NCBI GenBank assembly: GCA_958510875.1
Contig: OY294068.1
Coordinates: forward strand, 25,090,297 to 25,154,296
DNA: 64,000 bases
Origin: Endomychus coccineus
Lineage: Eukaryota; Arthropoda; Insecta; Coleoptera; Endomychidae
Direction of reading: 5' to 3'
Below the pieces are notes generated by a model. The model ran no database searches. It was not told where the DNA came from and saw only the letters and a program-made list of their open reading frames with translations. Positions 17,665-29,854 of the stretch are shown here, one piece after another. How positions within the stretch are numbered: the stretch's first letter is position 1; each line of letters opens with the position of its first letter. The position numbers were made by a program, and so were the translations under genes.

Positions 17665-18676
17665 ATAGTCCAGGCTGTGAACCGGGATTTTAGCTATAAT
17701 AAAAAAAAACATGTAAGTTCGAATGGAAAAATTTTTTTTGCATTAGCTTCTGGAGATTCTCAGGATCATTCATACAACTTTCAACCTCTTGAGAACCCCA
17801 ACCCCACCCATTGGGGGCGAAAATGGCCCGAAATCTCCAAGTCTTGAATTGTATTTTCTACAAAAAAAGGTATTTTGGCATTTCGAGTACACCCAGAAGA
17901 TTTTTTGGGTCGCTGAACCCGAATTCGTAGCCAGATTCACTTGCAATCCATCGTAGAGGTGGTCAAATCGACGAAATTGGCCAATTTCGCACCCCTAATA
18001 TGTTATTTTGCAATGTACGTGTTTTAGGCATTTCGAATGCAACAAGAAGGTTTTTTGGGTCACTGATCACGGATCCATAGCCAGATATATTTGCAATCCA
18101 TCGTAGGGGTGTTAAATTCGACGAAATTGGCCAATTTTGCACCCCTATATGCTATTCCGAAGCCAGATTTACTTTGAAGTAATTTTAAAATGCAAAAACA
18201 ATAAAAATTTAGAAGCGTGTCAAATTAGCCATTTTTGTGAATTTCACACCCCTATGATTATATTCAAGTGAATCTGGCTTCGGAATCGTATTCAGCGACC
18301 CAAAAATTCTCCTTGGTGCATTCGAAATGCTAAAAACACGTAAATTACAAAATAACATATAGGGGTGCAAAATTGGAAAATTTCGTCGATTTTACCACAG
18401 CTACGATGGATTACAATGAAATCTGGATACGGATACGTATTCAGCGACCCAAAAAACCTCCTAGGTGCACTCGAAATGCCAAAATACCTTTTTTTGTAGG
18501 AAATACAATTCAAGACTTGGAGATTTCGGGTCATTTTCACCCCCAATGGGTGGGGTTTGGGTTCTCAAGGGGTTATAAGATATATGAATGATCCTGAGAA
18601 CCTCCTGAAGCTAATGCAAAAAAGAATTTCTGATTCGAACGTACATGTTTTTTTTCCGGTTTATAGTCTGGACTAT
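17665..18676. mobile_element. Fold-back element 2 (1.0 kb inverted repeat)
   Basis: Left arm from ATAGTCCAGGCTG at 17665 pairs with the right arm ending in AGTCTGGACTAT at 18676. Interior blocks repeated in inverse orientation include AACATGTAnGTTCGAAT, CCCCAACCCCACCCATTGGGGG versus its complement, CTCCAAGTCTTGAATTGTATTT and GGTCGCTGAA. Inside each arm a ~130 bp unit (GACGAAATTGGCCAATTT, TTTGCACCCCTA) is also repeated directly. No coding frame is credible. Confidence 0.75.
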
Positions 18677-20634
18677 CAGGGCTAATAATGTGAACAATAG
18701 GTTACCTTCAGCTGGAGATAAATTGGAATTCAATAAATTGCTTTTTCTTTTATGAAGAGATCCATGGATTATTTAAAAATCTTGGCGCGCATGGGTCAGC
18801 AAATTGGTTGGAATATCTTCAAGTTGATGCACGTTTGAAATAGAGCTTTTCCTTCGAGTGGTCAGTGGTCCCGAGAACGGGCCCTTTTTAGGCCGAAATA
18901 TAGCCCTCTATATCCTATCTTTGATATGCTCTTTCTCAGCGCCCTTTAAACCAAAAAACTTCCACGGGGGCTCATTTTTTGTCTTCTGATATTTACCAAA
19001 AAAAATTTAGACATCTCAAACCAAAGGCCTCCGTAAAGGCGACCTGAATAAGTAGAACCCAAATTTTGAAAAATTGACTTTTTTCTAGCTGGTACCAACA
19101 GTCAAAATTTGATTCAAAATACATCTCACAAGTTTCAGTTTGTTTGGTTTTTGTCCTTCCAAATGAGCACCTGCATGTCAAAATTGGTCAACTAGGGCCT
19201 AAGTTACAGCTATTTAAAGAAAGCAGTTGTGCCAAAAAACCCGATTTTCACGAACTTTGACCGGCTTGAACTTTTTTCTCTATGAACCGAAATTAACAAA
19301 ATTTTGTAAGATGTTAGGACTCTTGCTATCTTATCACCCGAAAATTGAGCTGAATATTTGATTGCTATAGGCTCAGTGAAATATTGCAAAATATTGGTTT
19401 GCCTTATTCAGTGTTATCAATTAAAAACTCATTTCAGATGACGCAAAATTAACAAATTATAATATGACTCATCATTATTTGATGATTAGGTACGTATTAT
19501 TCCACAAAGTCATTTGAAACCACTGGCAAAGTTGATCTAAGATAGTTTAAAAATTTGCTAATTTTGAGAGACTTGTGCGACATCTATGAGTGAAATTGTA
19601 AGTTGTTGCAATACGGGGAGCAGCAGCAGTTCTTTATTATTAAATTAGTGTATCGCTTGGTTCTTCAGTTATACATGAGGTACTTGTCAAATTACCAATC
19701 GTGCAAGTTTCAATTTCCATAGTAAGAAAATTCATCACATAAGTTTTGTTTGAAAAACGAAAGAAGATAGGACCATAGTTTATATGAAGAATCTGATTAT
19801 TTTTGTATAATCTACCAGCCCCTGTATTTACAAGAGGTCTTTCTGAAACACCCTGTATAACTTTAATGATAATCCTAGAATAGATGGTGATTGGAATGTT
19901 TCCTAATTTGAATCAACCCATTGAGGGATTAAATATTAAATGATAACCTGGTAGCAAACAAAAAATCGAATTACACAAAATTAACTAGGGATAATTATTT
20001 AGTATTATTAGTACATAGTTTTTTGTTGATCGTTCAATAGGATATCAGACTTCTTATATTTATTAATTTCTAGGTTATCCAGCAAATTTAATTCATTACT
20101 TTTATTCTGAAGATGTAAAATCTTGAAATTATCATTAAAGTTATGGTTTCCTATAATTAAACGTTCATTAAATGTTGAATCCGAGTTATTATTAATGAAT
20201 CTAAGGCTGTGTTTTTAAAAGAAGTTAACTATACTCAGATTTATTTATTAGTTGTTATTTTATTCAAGTTGAAAATGAATTTTCATCACGTAATGGCTGA
20301 CTATTTAATTTTGAAAAATGTACTAACGAAATTTAAAGAAAACGCCACAGTTTCACTAGAATCATAAATCAAACAATTTTTTAAATCTTTAAACTTTTGT
20401 AGAATGTATGTCGTTCATTATCAAAGTTTATTATTATATTGTATGATTCAATCTAATTGCTATCAACAGAAAAATAAACAGCTAACATTGATATAAGGAT
20501 TCAGAAGTATTAGTTCAACTCAACATTGTTTAGTTAATATAGCATGTTTGGATTGAAACCTGACGAAGAAATAATATTATATCAGTGTAATTTGTTGAGA
20601 AAATATAGATCATAGAGGAAATATTGTTTTTCAG
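18677..20634. other. Unassigned, probably intronic and repeat-derived
   Basis: No gene recognised. A short transposon-end motif AACACCCTGTAT lies near 19848. The last ~15 bases form a pyrimidine tract and AG acceptor for the exon at 20635. Confidence 0.45.
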
Positions 20635-20843
20635 TTTCGACGTACGAGGGCGTCCGTTTGGAAAGGCTATTCAATGGTCCGATCTCAAAGTTTTCGGACC
20701 AAGAGCTTATTTCGTGACCGTATCCAAGCCTGCGGCGCTGACTTTAGACGGAGTTCAGTTGGATGACGAAGGTATCTACAGATGCAGAGTCGATTTCCGT
20801 ACAACGCCTACTAGAAACTTTGCTATCAATCTAACGGTAATAG
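20635..20843 (+). CDS. Sidestep-family receptor exon: second half of Ig domain 1
   Basis: An internal exon between a TTTTTCAG acceptor and a G|GTGAGT donor. It begins with one base that completes a split codon, then reads FDVRGRPFGKAIQW, KVFGPRAYF and LDDEGIYRCRVDF, TPTRNFAINLTVI. The Tyr-x-Cys in GIYRCRV is the conserved second half of an Ig V-set domain, and the CRVDFR-x-PTRN block is characteristic of insect Sidestep proteins, transmembrane ligands for Beaten path receptors in axon guidance. It exits in phase 1, which fits the exon at 49315. The exon with the first half of the domain must lie before the window or was not recognised. Which Sidestep paralogue it is cannot be decided. Confidence 0.88.
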
Positions 20844-20849
20844 GTGAGT

Positions 20850-22240
20850 GAATAATAATATACATTTAGGTATATTGTCGTAAGTTTTTCTTCGAGAATA
20901 TGATGATAGGGAATAGATATTGCATTCAATATCAAATGAAAATCAAATCAATATGCTTCTATAAGTATAATCATAAATAGAAATTCGAATACCAATGTTC
21001 TTTATTCCTAGCTTCAACTAACTTGCCTTGTTACTATATTTCTTTCTTTATTTATTTGTACGTTCGGGTGAAATCTTGAAAGTAATTAAAAAATATTGAC
21101 TAATTTCTAATGGTTGAACTCGAAATTTGGCAGGTGTTCATAATTCTAGTGACAATACAATATGGCATTTTTATAAGGGAAAAACGATAGTAGATTATGG
21201 TCCGAATCTATTCAAAATTGGTATTAGTCGAGGAAATAGAGCTCAAAATTAAGCCAAACCTGGAATTTTTGAACGAATGAACGGTGGGCTCATTCGATCC
21301 AGGAAGTCGAGTGGAAAAAATGCGGGGTATTGGATTTTCTTGGAAATTTTTTTCTGAATTTCAACACTTGGAGAATGGACATGTTCATGCCATTTTCTGG
21401 ATATGATTTATCTAATTATATAACTTTGAAAATAAGGACTAAAAATAGCTGGAATTGATTACTCAGGGATTTTCGAGGGTGTTGAAAACGATGCAAGCAG
21501 AACCAGTGAATATATACTTTAGTTTTTTCCACATATTTGGTAAACTTTACAACAGTTTGTGAATTACATTTAGAATTACAGATAATTTGTATTATTTGAT
21601 ATAATTTGTGAAGAACTCCTGAATTTGTTTGTAACACAGTTTATTGAATCGAATGGTTAGTTGTATTCAAAATGATTTCAAACCTATTCTACCTGATAAC
21701 CAAGGTTGACCTTGATCCATACCGTTACTTCTTTTTCAACGTGAACAGCGTTTATAGAAACGTTTGAAACAGACACCGTAAAGTGAAGCAACCCACTTCT
21801 TCAATATGTTAAATCAAAAAAAATGAAACGTGTGGCACTCGGGGACTGCCGCGGTAAAGCTATTGCATAGCACTACGCCACTGGAAAAAGTTGGGCAGAA
21901 AAACATCCACTACCCCTTCAAAATCTTCACGAATTATGAGTAAAAAAATGTTTTGCTCGCATAGAACATAGCTTGCTATGAGTAGAAAATGTTCGCAAAA
22001 GATATTTTCTGTACGATAAACAGTTCCGGAGATATTTGCAAAAAACGAAATTTTTGTTTCAATTTCAACACCCTGAATCTCAAAAACTAAGCGTCTGCAT
22101 ATATGTTAATAGGAACTTTTTTCCTCAAAATCAAATTTTCTATCGACTTTTGAACATATAGTGTAGTACCAAAAGACGTCACGTAGGGGAAATATAAAAG
22201 GCGTCACGTAAGAGTATCATCTTGATCTCTATGAAGAGTA
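20850..22240. other. Intronic sequence, nothing recognised
   Basis: No coding potential found. A motif CAACACCCTGAATCTC near 22062 resembles interior parts of Tc1/mariner-type MITEs, so part may be MITE debris. Confidence 0.4.
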
Positions 22241-22252
22241 TCCTGTGACAAG

Positions 22253-22290
22253 CATAGATAACTTTACTACCGGTAGTAGAGTTATCTATG
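22253..22290. repeat. 38-bp near-perfect palindrome
   Basis: CATAGATAAC at one end and GTTATCTATG at the other, centred on ACCGGT with no spacer. Only one of 19 pairs is not Watson-Crick (T22264 with G22279). A hexamer GTGACA flanks both sides (22245-22250 and 22291-22296). Confidence 0.85.
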
Positions 22291-22553
22291 GTGACAGTTA
22301 CTTGCAAACACAATTTTATACGATCTTTTTAACGTTCAGATCTCGATAACGCTTCCGGCTCTGGGATTTTCACTTGGCCTATCGAAATTAGAAGGTTCGA
22401 ATTGTATAAAAACACAATTGCATGAACGCCAGATGTCTTATGTAACTAGCTACGAACGCAAACAATTTGACATATGCCTCCAGGAGCTCGCTGCACGTAA
22501 GTTAGAGTTTATACATTTTACCTCTATTTTGTTAATTTGGGGCCGTTTCGAAC

Positions 22554-22571
22554 CCCGTGCGGCCGGCGCCA
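22554..22571 (-). promoter_or_regulatory. Putative tRNA primer binding site
   Basis: On the - strand TGGCGCCGGCCGCACGGG starts two bases after the LTR end at 22574. TGG start and position fit a primer site of an LTR retrotransposon running leftward on the - strand. The matching tRNA was not identified. Confidence 0.55.
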
Positions 22572-22573
22572 GT

Positions 22574-23047
22574 TGTAATAAAGTATTTTGGGCTATGGGC
22601 CGCTAGCTTTTACCCGCTTTCGGTATATTTAAATAGCTAGAAAATTCCCTTTCGTACGTGGCACGTCAGTTGCTAGTAGGTGACAGCTGAGAATACCTAA
22701 GACTGTTTTAATTAAATTTTCCTATTTAATAGACATTTTGGGGCCCGAGACTATGCTATTTAGTTGGCCCCGTTCATAAACTAACGACATGGAGCAAAAA
22801 GTCTTTGTTAAGACGTTCTATGTACCGTAAATTTGCACTTTTTCTAACTCGCGAGCTACGCGCTTCTCACGTGAACGTCATTCGATTTATCGAAAATTAA
22901 CCAATTCAAAACAGTTTTCGACCCAGTTTGGGGCTATCACGACCTTTTAAAAGGTTCAAAGTTAACATTTCGAAACATTTCGACAATTTTAAGCTCGGCC
23001 GAGCTACATGGTAGGCGGAATGGTGGGTGTCAGGATATTTCGTTACA
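22574..23047 (-). repeat. Isolated LTR (TGTAA...TTACA, 474 bp)
   Basis: Begins TGTAATAAAG and ends CGTTACA on the + strand, so on the element strand it runs TGTAACG...TTACA with 5-bp inverted ends. A candidate TATA-like stretch and an AATAAA-like signal read on appropriate sides. Followed by a primer-site-like sequence at 22554-22571, so it would be a 5' LTR of a - strand element, but no gag or pol follows and no second LTR was seen. Confidence 0.6.
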
Positions 23048-23207
23048 GTATTTGTTTTTTGTTTTTTTAGATTTCTGTTACGGAAATCTAAATCTTTTGT
23101 TGTTTTTTCTTCATTCGGTGGCCGCGCTGAAAGCCCGCGATAAAAGCTATATGCAATAGCTTAAAATCATCAACACATACTCACTACATTCAACTATTTG
23201 CATTATA

Positions 23208-23427
23208 TACAGGCTGTTTCAAAGAATAGGTAGAACACTGGAAGATAGATAGTGCTTCCCTAAGAAACATTGTTGCCAGTAGTTTCGACATAATCGTAAA
23301 AAATTTCTATAAACTTTTTTTTTACAACACCCTGTATCTTGAATACGAATGCAGCTACGGAAGCACTCATCCTTCAGTGTTCTACCTATCCTAGCAACGG
23401 GGGCACCATTTTTTGAAACACCCTGTA
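23208..23427. mobile_element. MITE, Tc1/mariner type (220 bp)
   Basis: Ends TACAGGCTGTTTCAAA and TTTGAAACACCCTGTA are inverted repeats, and deeper inside GGTAGAACACTG pairs with CAGTGTTCTACC. TA at both outer ends fits TA target duplication. No coding capacity. The interior ACACCCTGTAT near 23327 may mark a nested end. Confidence 0.8.
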
Positions 23428-23479
23428 GTTCGAAGAAGATATGATACGTCAAACCTCGACGGCAGGAGCAAAACATAAA

Positions 23480-24175
23480 TAATTTTTTTCTCGTAGGGGA
23501 GGGTAAATCTTGCATAGGCGCCTCGGGGGCCCGTGCCTCCGGGTATGCCGGATTCTTACCGACTAAACCCTCTCCCCCGTGAGGTTGGTTCTCCTCCCCC
23601 GAAGGAGCATCACTGCACTGCTGTCGTTAGTGTCCTATTGTGCTCTCACATATTTGCTATCTTTTCATCAGTCCTGTGTATTCTATGAAATTCTGTAGTC
23701 TGGTGTAGGGGATACTTTTGATTCCATTGAGTGTACTTTTCTCGTCTCCGAGGTACGTCCGACGATCAGCCGCGTATGTCTTGCACTGACACAGCACATA
23801 CATGGATGTCTCTTCTTCCACGCCGTAACCCCTGCATGTGGGCTGATCTAACAGACTCATCTTGCAAAGATGTTTGTTGAACGGGGCGTGTCCGGTCAGG
23901 AATGCAACAAGATTCCGTATTCCTTGTCCGCTCAACACCGGTAGATCTTTCATTCCTTTGATCTCCCATCAGTCACTTGGAGTGGGACATACGGGGCAGT
24001 TCCCTCCAGTAGGCATGAGGCTCTGCCTTGAGCCATTTTTGGATTACAGATTCCGCTGTGGCATGAGAAAAGCCACAGGTTGGCTCTGGTCCAACCAGGA
24101 GTTGTTCTGCCACCGCTTTAGCTAGTGCGATGGCAGTTTCAGTACATTCGCGTCTCTTTTCCTCATCATATAAAT
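23480..24175 (-). pseudogene. Non-LTR retrotransposon 3' fragment (end of ORF2)
   Basis: The - strand encodes VAEQLLVGPEPTCGF and HATAESVIQKWL, then LVAFLTGHAPFNKHLCKM and PTCRGYGVEEETSMYVLCQC. This is the region after RNase H in Jockey/R1-like ORF2 proteins, with the C..C...H..C knuckle. A frameshift near 23960 splits it. The sequence below 23650 looks like its 3' untranslated part. Reverse transcriptase is missing, so it is a 5'-truncated dead copy. Confidence 0.75.
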
Positions 24176-24824
24176 GATAGCGAATATGGCCTAGTTTTAT
24201 TTATTATAATTATTGTTATACATCAATCATCATTATTATTTATGAAACTAACATGTTCTTCAGTTATTTCCAATAATGCAACAGAATATATGAACTATTC
24301 CGAATGTTGAATATTTAATTCACATTAAATTGGAAATTGCTGAAATTTAAATATTCCAAGAGTTGCGAAATAAATTCATTTGTACTAATGGGTTCGATCG
24401 TTATTCAGAATTATATTGCACAGCTTTCGAATCAACACTGAGTGTATCAGTATTTATATTTTATTCACTGCATTTATTGCAAATATACGACATTCTCATT
24501 ATGGACTCTTCGCTATTGTATTTGGTTCTTTCTTTGGCACTGGAATGTTAATAACATATCATGGGAATTCGCACTGTAAAGTAGTTGCGTAACAATAGCA
24601 TCTGTGAGTCCTTGTGAATTGTCTAATTGTATCAAAGCAGACATCAGCAGGTTCCCGGGTAGTGGGCGTAATAACCATAAGCTCCATATGATAAGATTGT
24701 CTTCTATTCATTCGAAATTTCAGACATCTCTTCACATACTTGTTCACGTTATTTATTTTCTAATACATGTCAGTTATTATCAGTACACCATTAATATATA
24801 GATGAATAGATAGACAATTTATTA
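24176..24824. other. Intronic, nothing recognised
   Basis: AT-rich DNA without coding potential. Confidence 0.4.
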
Positions 24825-25015
24825 GTGATAATAACACAGGTCAAACCTAGGATTAAATATTGGCATCACATAATTCAGATTGAAAAGGAATATTCTAATT
24901 CGATACGAAGAAGTCTTATCCACATAAAGAAGAACAATGAGGAAAAGTCAGCGTTAGCTGAACATTTTTTAAATACAGGTCAAACTAGAAAGTGTATCAC
25001 TCTTGAAACACAGTA
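24825..25015 (+). pseudogene. Penelope-like GIY-YIG remnant
   Basis: The frame contains VKPRIKYWHH, IHIKKNNEEKSALAEHFLNTG. The block SALAEHFLNTGH is typical of the second half of PLE GIY-YIG domains, and the preceding basic stretch fits the Arg...His region. The GIY motif itself is lost. Only about 60 codons remain. Confidence 0.5.
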
Positions 25016-26766
25016 ATGAGAGTGATTAAACCCAATAACTTGACATACTGTTGACCCCTCCTCTTTTGTAATATGTTTTCGACTGAATACACATCGGGTT
25101 GTTTCGTTTTCTGTAATTCTTCCTCGTAGAATCTCCCACTCATTTTCTTGTTTTTCCCAACAAATCTGGCAAAATATCCGTAACCGGATTTGGTATGTTA
25201 ACTCTTCTAATTTTAAGCAATTCCGTCTACCAATTGGGTCTGTATCCTCTTTCAAATATACGTTGAGTCATACTCCTTCAAAAGTAACCAAAATTCATGT
25301 GTCACTGCAAGGTGATGCCACAATTCAAATCAATGATATTGCCGTCAAATAATATATATGATATCGCAAAAACCAAGTGCTCTGCAATTTTTCCAATAAG
25401 TACCTGCAGATGCATCAATTTTAAGGAAAAATTAAATAACTTTTGAACGCTTGAAGCGAATTGCAAAAACTAAACGGATTTATAAAGCCTAAAAAAGTGA
25501 AAATTCAAATACGTAGATTTACAGGGAGCGCCATTAAAAAAAAATGTCAAAGGCTGCTCTACAAAAATTGTACACACTATATAAGTAAAAATAATTTTAG
25601 AAGCTTTGGCGTCCTGTTTTCAGTTTCATTTGGCTCATTTCGATTTCATTAACGGCGTAGGTGCAATCAAGCTTCCTCATATCGATGACTCATCCTGTAT
25701 CAAGGACTCATATTCATCTTGGCAGAAAAGTCAGAATAAATACTTTTCCAAATTTCCGTGATGAGCATTACTCCGAATAATTAATTATTCAATATTTCAT
25801 GACTGAGAGAGATAAAGATTTTGGGATATTCTGATGTTATGTAAACCTCCGATTGCATATATTGCCTTAGACATTTTTAAACTATATTTCCTACAAATCA
25901 TTCGATTTATCTGCTTTATAAATGTGATATTTTATATATAATGTTGCCTATATTAACGTCATACATGTTGTCCTCTCACTGATGAAGGAACAATGTCGAC
26001 GGTTCAAATATAGCATAAGAACATCCTTTAGCGTTTGCATCTAAAGTGCAGAATTATTCAATATTCATCATGGAATTTCAACCGAACTGAATTGAAAGGA
26101 GAGTTATTAGAAAATATTTCCATATTCTGATTAGCTACGAATATCTCGATACAATTCATCCATCCAGTTTACATTTGGTGGCTGATTGGTATTAAATAAT
26201 TCCGAAGTTAATAAAGCAGTCACAAGCGGGATCGATTGGACAAACTTTCGATGCGATTATTCTAAATTAATAAAGTTTTAATTCAATATCCCAAACAGAT
26301 TTTACTTTCAGATAATTGTGTCAAACTGTCAGTGTATTTACTTAGAGATTAAATTCGTTTGTCAGAAACATGTATACCTACCGTTCAAATATTGCATTAC
26401 GAGGGATAACAAAGCGCCATCTGCAGATTTACTCTGGTGAATTATCTTTTCATATAACATCTGTATAGAATTTACGGAGAATTTCAATGATAAATGACAA
26501 CTATATCCTCTCCAATGCGATTGAATAACATTCATGTAATTCAACGCTTTAAATAAAAAGATTATAGTAGTTGTGGAATAACATTTCCGAAACAACTGAA
26601 GAACTACTACAAAAAAATGTCTAGTCGAATCATTTGCAGTTTGCACGTATGTCAAAGAGTTCGCCATATTCTCTAGTTGTATTTTCTATAGTTCGGTGAC
26701 TTTTCAAGTCTTAAGATGCTAAACTCAATTACTAATCTGATTGGTTCAAAGCTCTGATGCAAACAT
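25016..26766. other. Intronic, nothing recognised
   Basis: Short ORFs here lack family features. No repeat structure identified. Confidence 0.4.
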
Positions 26767-26788
26767 TTAATAATAATAATAATAATAA
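26767..26788. repeat. (TAA)n microsatellite, probable non-LTR 3' tail
   Basis: A TAA run followed by CAATTTTTATCGTCC. On the - strand this would be the 3' tail of a non-LTR insertion extending rightward, but no coding remains to prove it. Confidence 0.5.
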
Positions 26789-29700
26789 CAATTTTTATCG
26801 TCCATAAGACAAATGATATAACATGGTATGAGACACGTCAAGAATATACAGGTATATAAGTAAGCAAATAATTAAATAGATAATTTTGGTACAACGAATA
26901 AGACAGAAAAGGAAAACAAAAAATAAAAAAATGATATAAAGAAATACAAAGATAATACTTCCTTTGGGAAGCATTAAGTTACTGTTCGAAAGATAACAAA
27001 TAATAATATAATTATAGCCCAGTATCTACTATACTTATTTATAAATATTGCATAAGGATTGAAATTAAAGGAAATGAGCAAAACTTTATGGATCATCTAT
27101 TATCATAGATGCCAAGTCCTCAGAACCACTGTAAAATACAAGACCTTTTTTTTATCTCGTAGAGTTTAAGCAAGTGTATTTCCTTTTCACCAAGGCCAGG
27201 TAGAATGTTAGGCAGACCCTCTGTCTTTATTGTGTTACTTTTAAGATCGAAAATAAGGAATAACCAGTCTAGATACAAGCTTCGTTCTGAGAATATCTTG
27301 TTCAAGTACAGTGTACAATATAATCAATATACCTTCATCAGAGCAAGTTACACACTAACATATCGATGTCTCGAGGATATCGCTAGATCCTTGTTATTTT
27401 CTGTTTCTACAATCATTTTCATTCGACCCATAGGAGTACCGGAAGCTATTTTGCTAACAAAAGTAGGGGTAGTCTTTTTTTTATTATATTCATGAAAATT
27501 AATTAAAATTAGTTATATTATATTGGATTATCAATTATAAGCGCATTAGAGAACCAACAATGAGATCCAAATTCCAAATACAAAATAAGTAAAATAAATT
27601 AATAATTTGATTGCTGCTCCACTATAATCAGATTAAATCTATTTAATACTGTCCGGCTCATCCACCATTATGTCTCTGAAAGTATGAGGGGTGCATAGGG
27701 GATTAAACGCATGAATTATTTAAATAATGATGATAATTGGATGAATTGATTCTTGTTATTGTGATTGTTTTGAGTTCGAGACTTCATCAAAAGGTATGTT
27801 GAATATCCCGATTAAAGGATCAATAACTTATTGTCTGACGAGGGAATTATTAATTTATTTAGTTTTGAAACATTACACCTAACCTAACATAACCTAAAGG
27901 TACCTAGCAATTAAATATAGTCGGTGACAGGGACCTCCAATCTTTGATTGAGATCCGGCACTGTGTCGGCAATTCAGGAATATCAGTGAAGATGAAATAA
28001 TTCACATTGTAGTTAGATCCAAGAATGATCAAAATTGTTACTAAATAACAAAGGTATATCCCTATTGTATAGAGACTGACACCGGCTACGTAATGTCGCG
28101 AAAATTGAGCACTAAGAATGAAGAAATGTAATGTCACAATGAATCTGGCTAACAACTAGAAGACAAAAAATACTTCGTCTTCTGAGGTTAAAATTTGCTT
28201 CATCGGAACTTCCTCGATTTCCCGAAACTCAGTCATATATTTTTGGATTGAGTAAGCAGCAAGATTACAGTTAACTTGACTGTGCTGAGGGCTGTCCGAA
28301 AATCTCCCCGTACTATCCAACCCAAAAGTGTAACTTGCTCTTTGACCAAAAACGCCATATTTTTTGTTTTTCGCATTTTAAACAAAAGCTATGGCCTGTA
28401 TGAAAAAATTTGAAATCAAATTGGTGGGCCTTATCAAAATGCATCAAATGACTAGAAATAGAAAAAAATAATAAAATAAAATTGATTATCGGGTAAATAA
28501 AAATGAAGGTATTATAGAACGATAACATTTTTATCTACTATCATATAAATATGAATTCAATCGACCATTTTCAAAAAATCGTAATATTGCGATTGCAAGC
28601 AGAATTTTGGGTCTTTTGACTCATTACAAAATGCATTCATCTGTCTGCAGATGCTGGTTCAATCTACAAGCCATTCGACTATAATGGAACCCCTTAACCA
28701 TCACGTTAACTTATCAATGACCTTGCTGAAACAATTTATGGGACTGCTTCGTAAATCCCACCGGTAAATTATTATAAATGAGGGACTTATTCTGGAACTT
28801 ACACTGAATCCAACTCAGTTTTGTAGCAATATTGAGCACACCAAGAATAAAAAACATAGCATGCAGATTAAGTTTGGAAGGTAGCAAATAGCGATGAATA
28901 ACGGTTACAACTCGGAACTATAGAAGGTGTTGGCCGTGCAAAATGGCCAACTATACAGTAATTAATTTAAGAATAATGTAAGTGGTGAAAGCTTGGGCGA
29001 AGTAATTTTCGAAGCAGAACGTTTTAGTAAAAGCGATGAAGATTTTTCATTAATGAAACAATTACGAAGTTTGAAATGTAGTTTTTTGCTGGTATATTTA
29101 ACGGAGTGTATTATAATGGAGAGGCAAAAGTAAACTGTCTCACCATCTGTTCAAAATGTATAAAATGATTAAATTATAATTAGAGTTGAGGCGGAGGGCT
29201 GTAATGAAATTGTACTTCAGGTTGCCGTTCCAAATTCTAATGAAACGCTTTAGAATGCGCGCCCGACAACGCTCGCGATCTTATTTATTTTAAAATTTGA
29301 AAGATCTTGACAATGATAATTTTATTCACAGACGCCTTGCAGGCTCCTAAATCATGAACATGTGTCTGTATTACATATTTATTTATTTACTGATACGCAA
29401 TTTGATATTTTTCAGTTTCTCACTAGATGCTCACGCTTTTCTCTAGTTGACGGTCATCATATATGAGGAATATGCCAGTTTCACCAACAATTTTCAGATT
29501 TTACATTGGCCCTCAAAATAGAGAGTTCTTATCCCTGTAATTTTCATAATGCGTGCATTAGAGCCTTTTTAAAAATCAGTTATAATTGATTTTCCTCCAT
29601 ATTTTCTGTAAAATTATTGTTTAAAATAAAAGAATGTAAAGTATAAAGTATAATAGTAAAACCAGGGTTACAAAATAAACATTACCTATCAATCCTGCAG

Positions 29701-29854
29701 AGCTGCCGTAGGTACCTGTAGGCAGGTTGGTTATGATCTTGCAAAAAAAAATTAGAAAATGAATAACAAATAAATTAAGAACAAAACTTATATATAAGAA
29801 AAATAATAAGAACATAGATAATTTATACTGAAACAAAAACGGAGAAGGAAAGAA
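26789..29854. other. Intronic, mostly unassigned
   Basis: The first few hundred bases may be the untranslated tail of a non-LTR element linked to the TAA run at 26767. The rest shows no recognisable gene. Confidence 0.35.

Noticed and set aside
26362..26667. 101-codon - strand ORF
   Set aside because: No domain, no splice context and composition typical of AT-rich chance ORFs.
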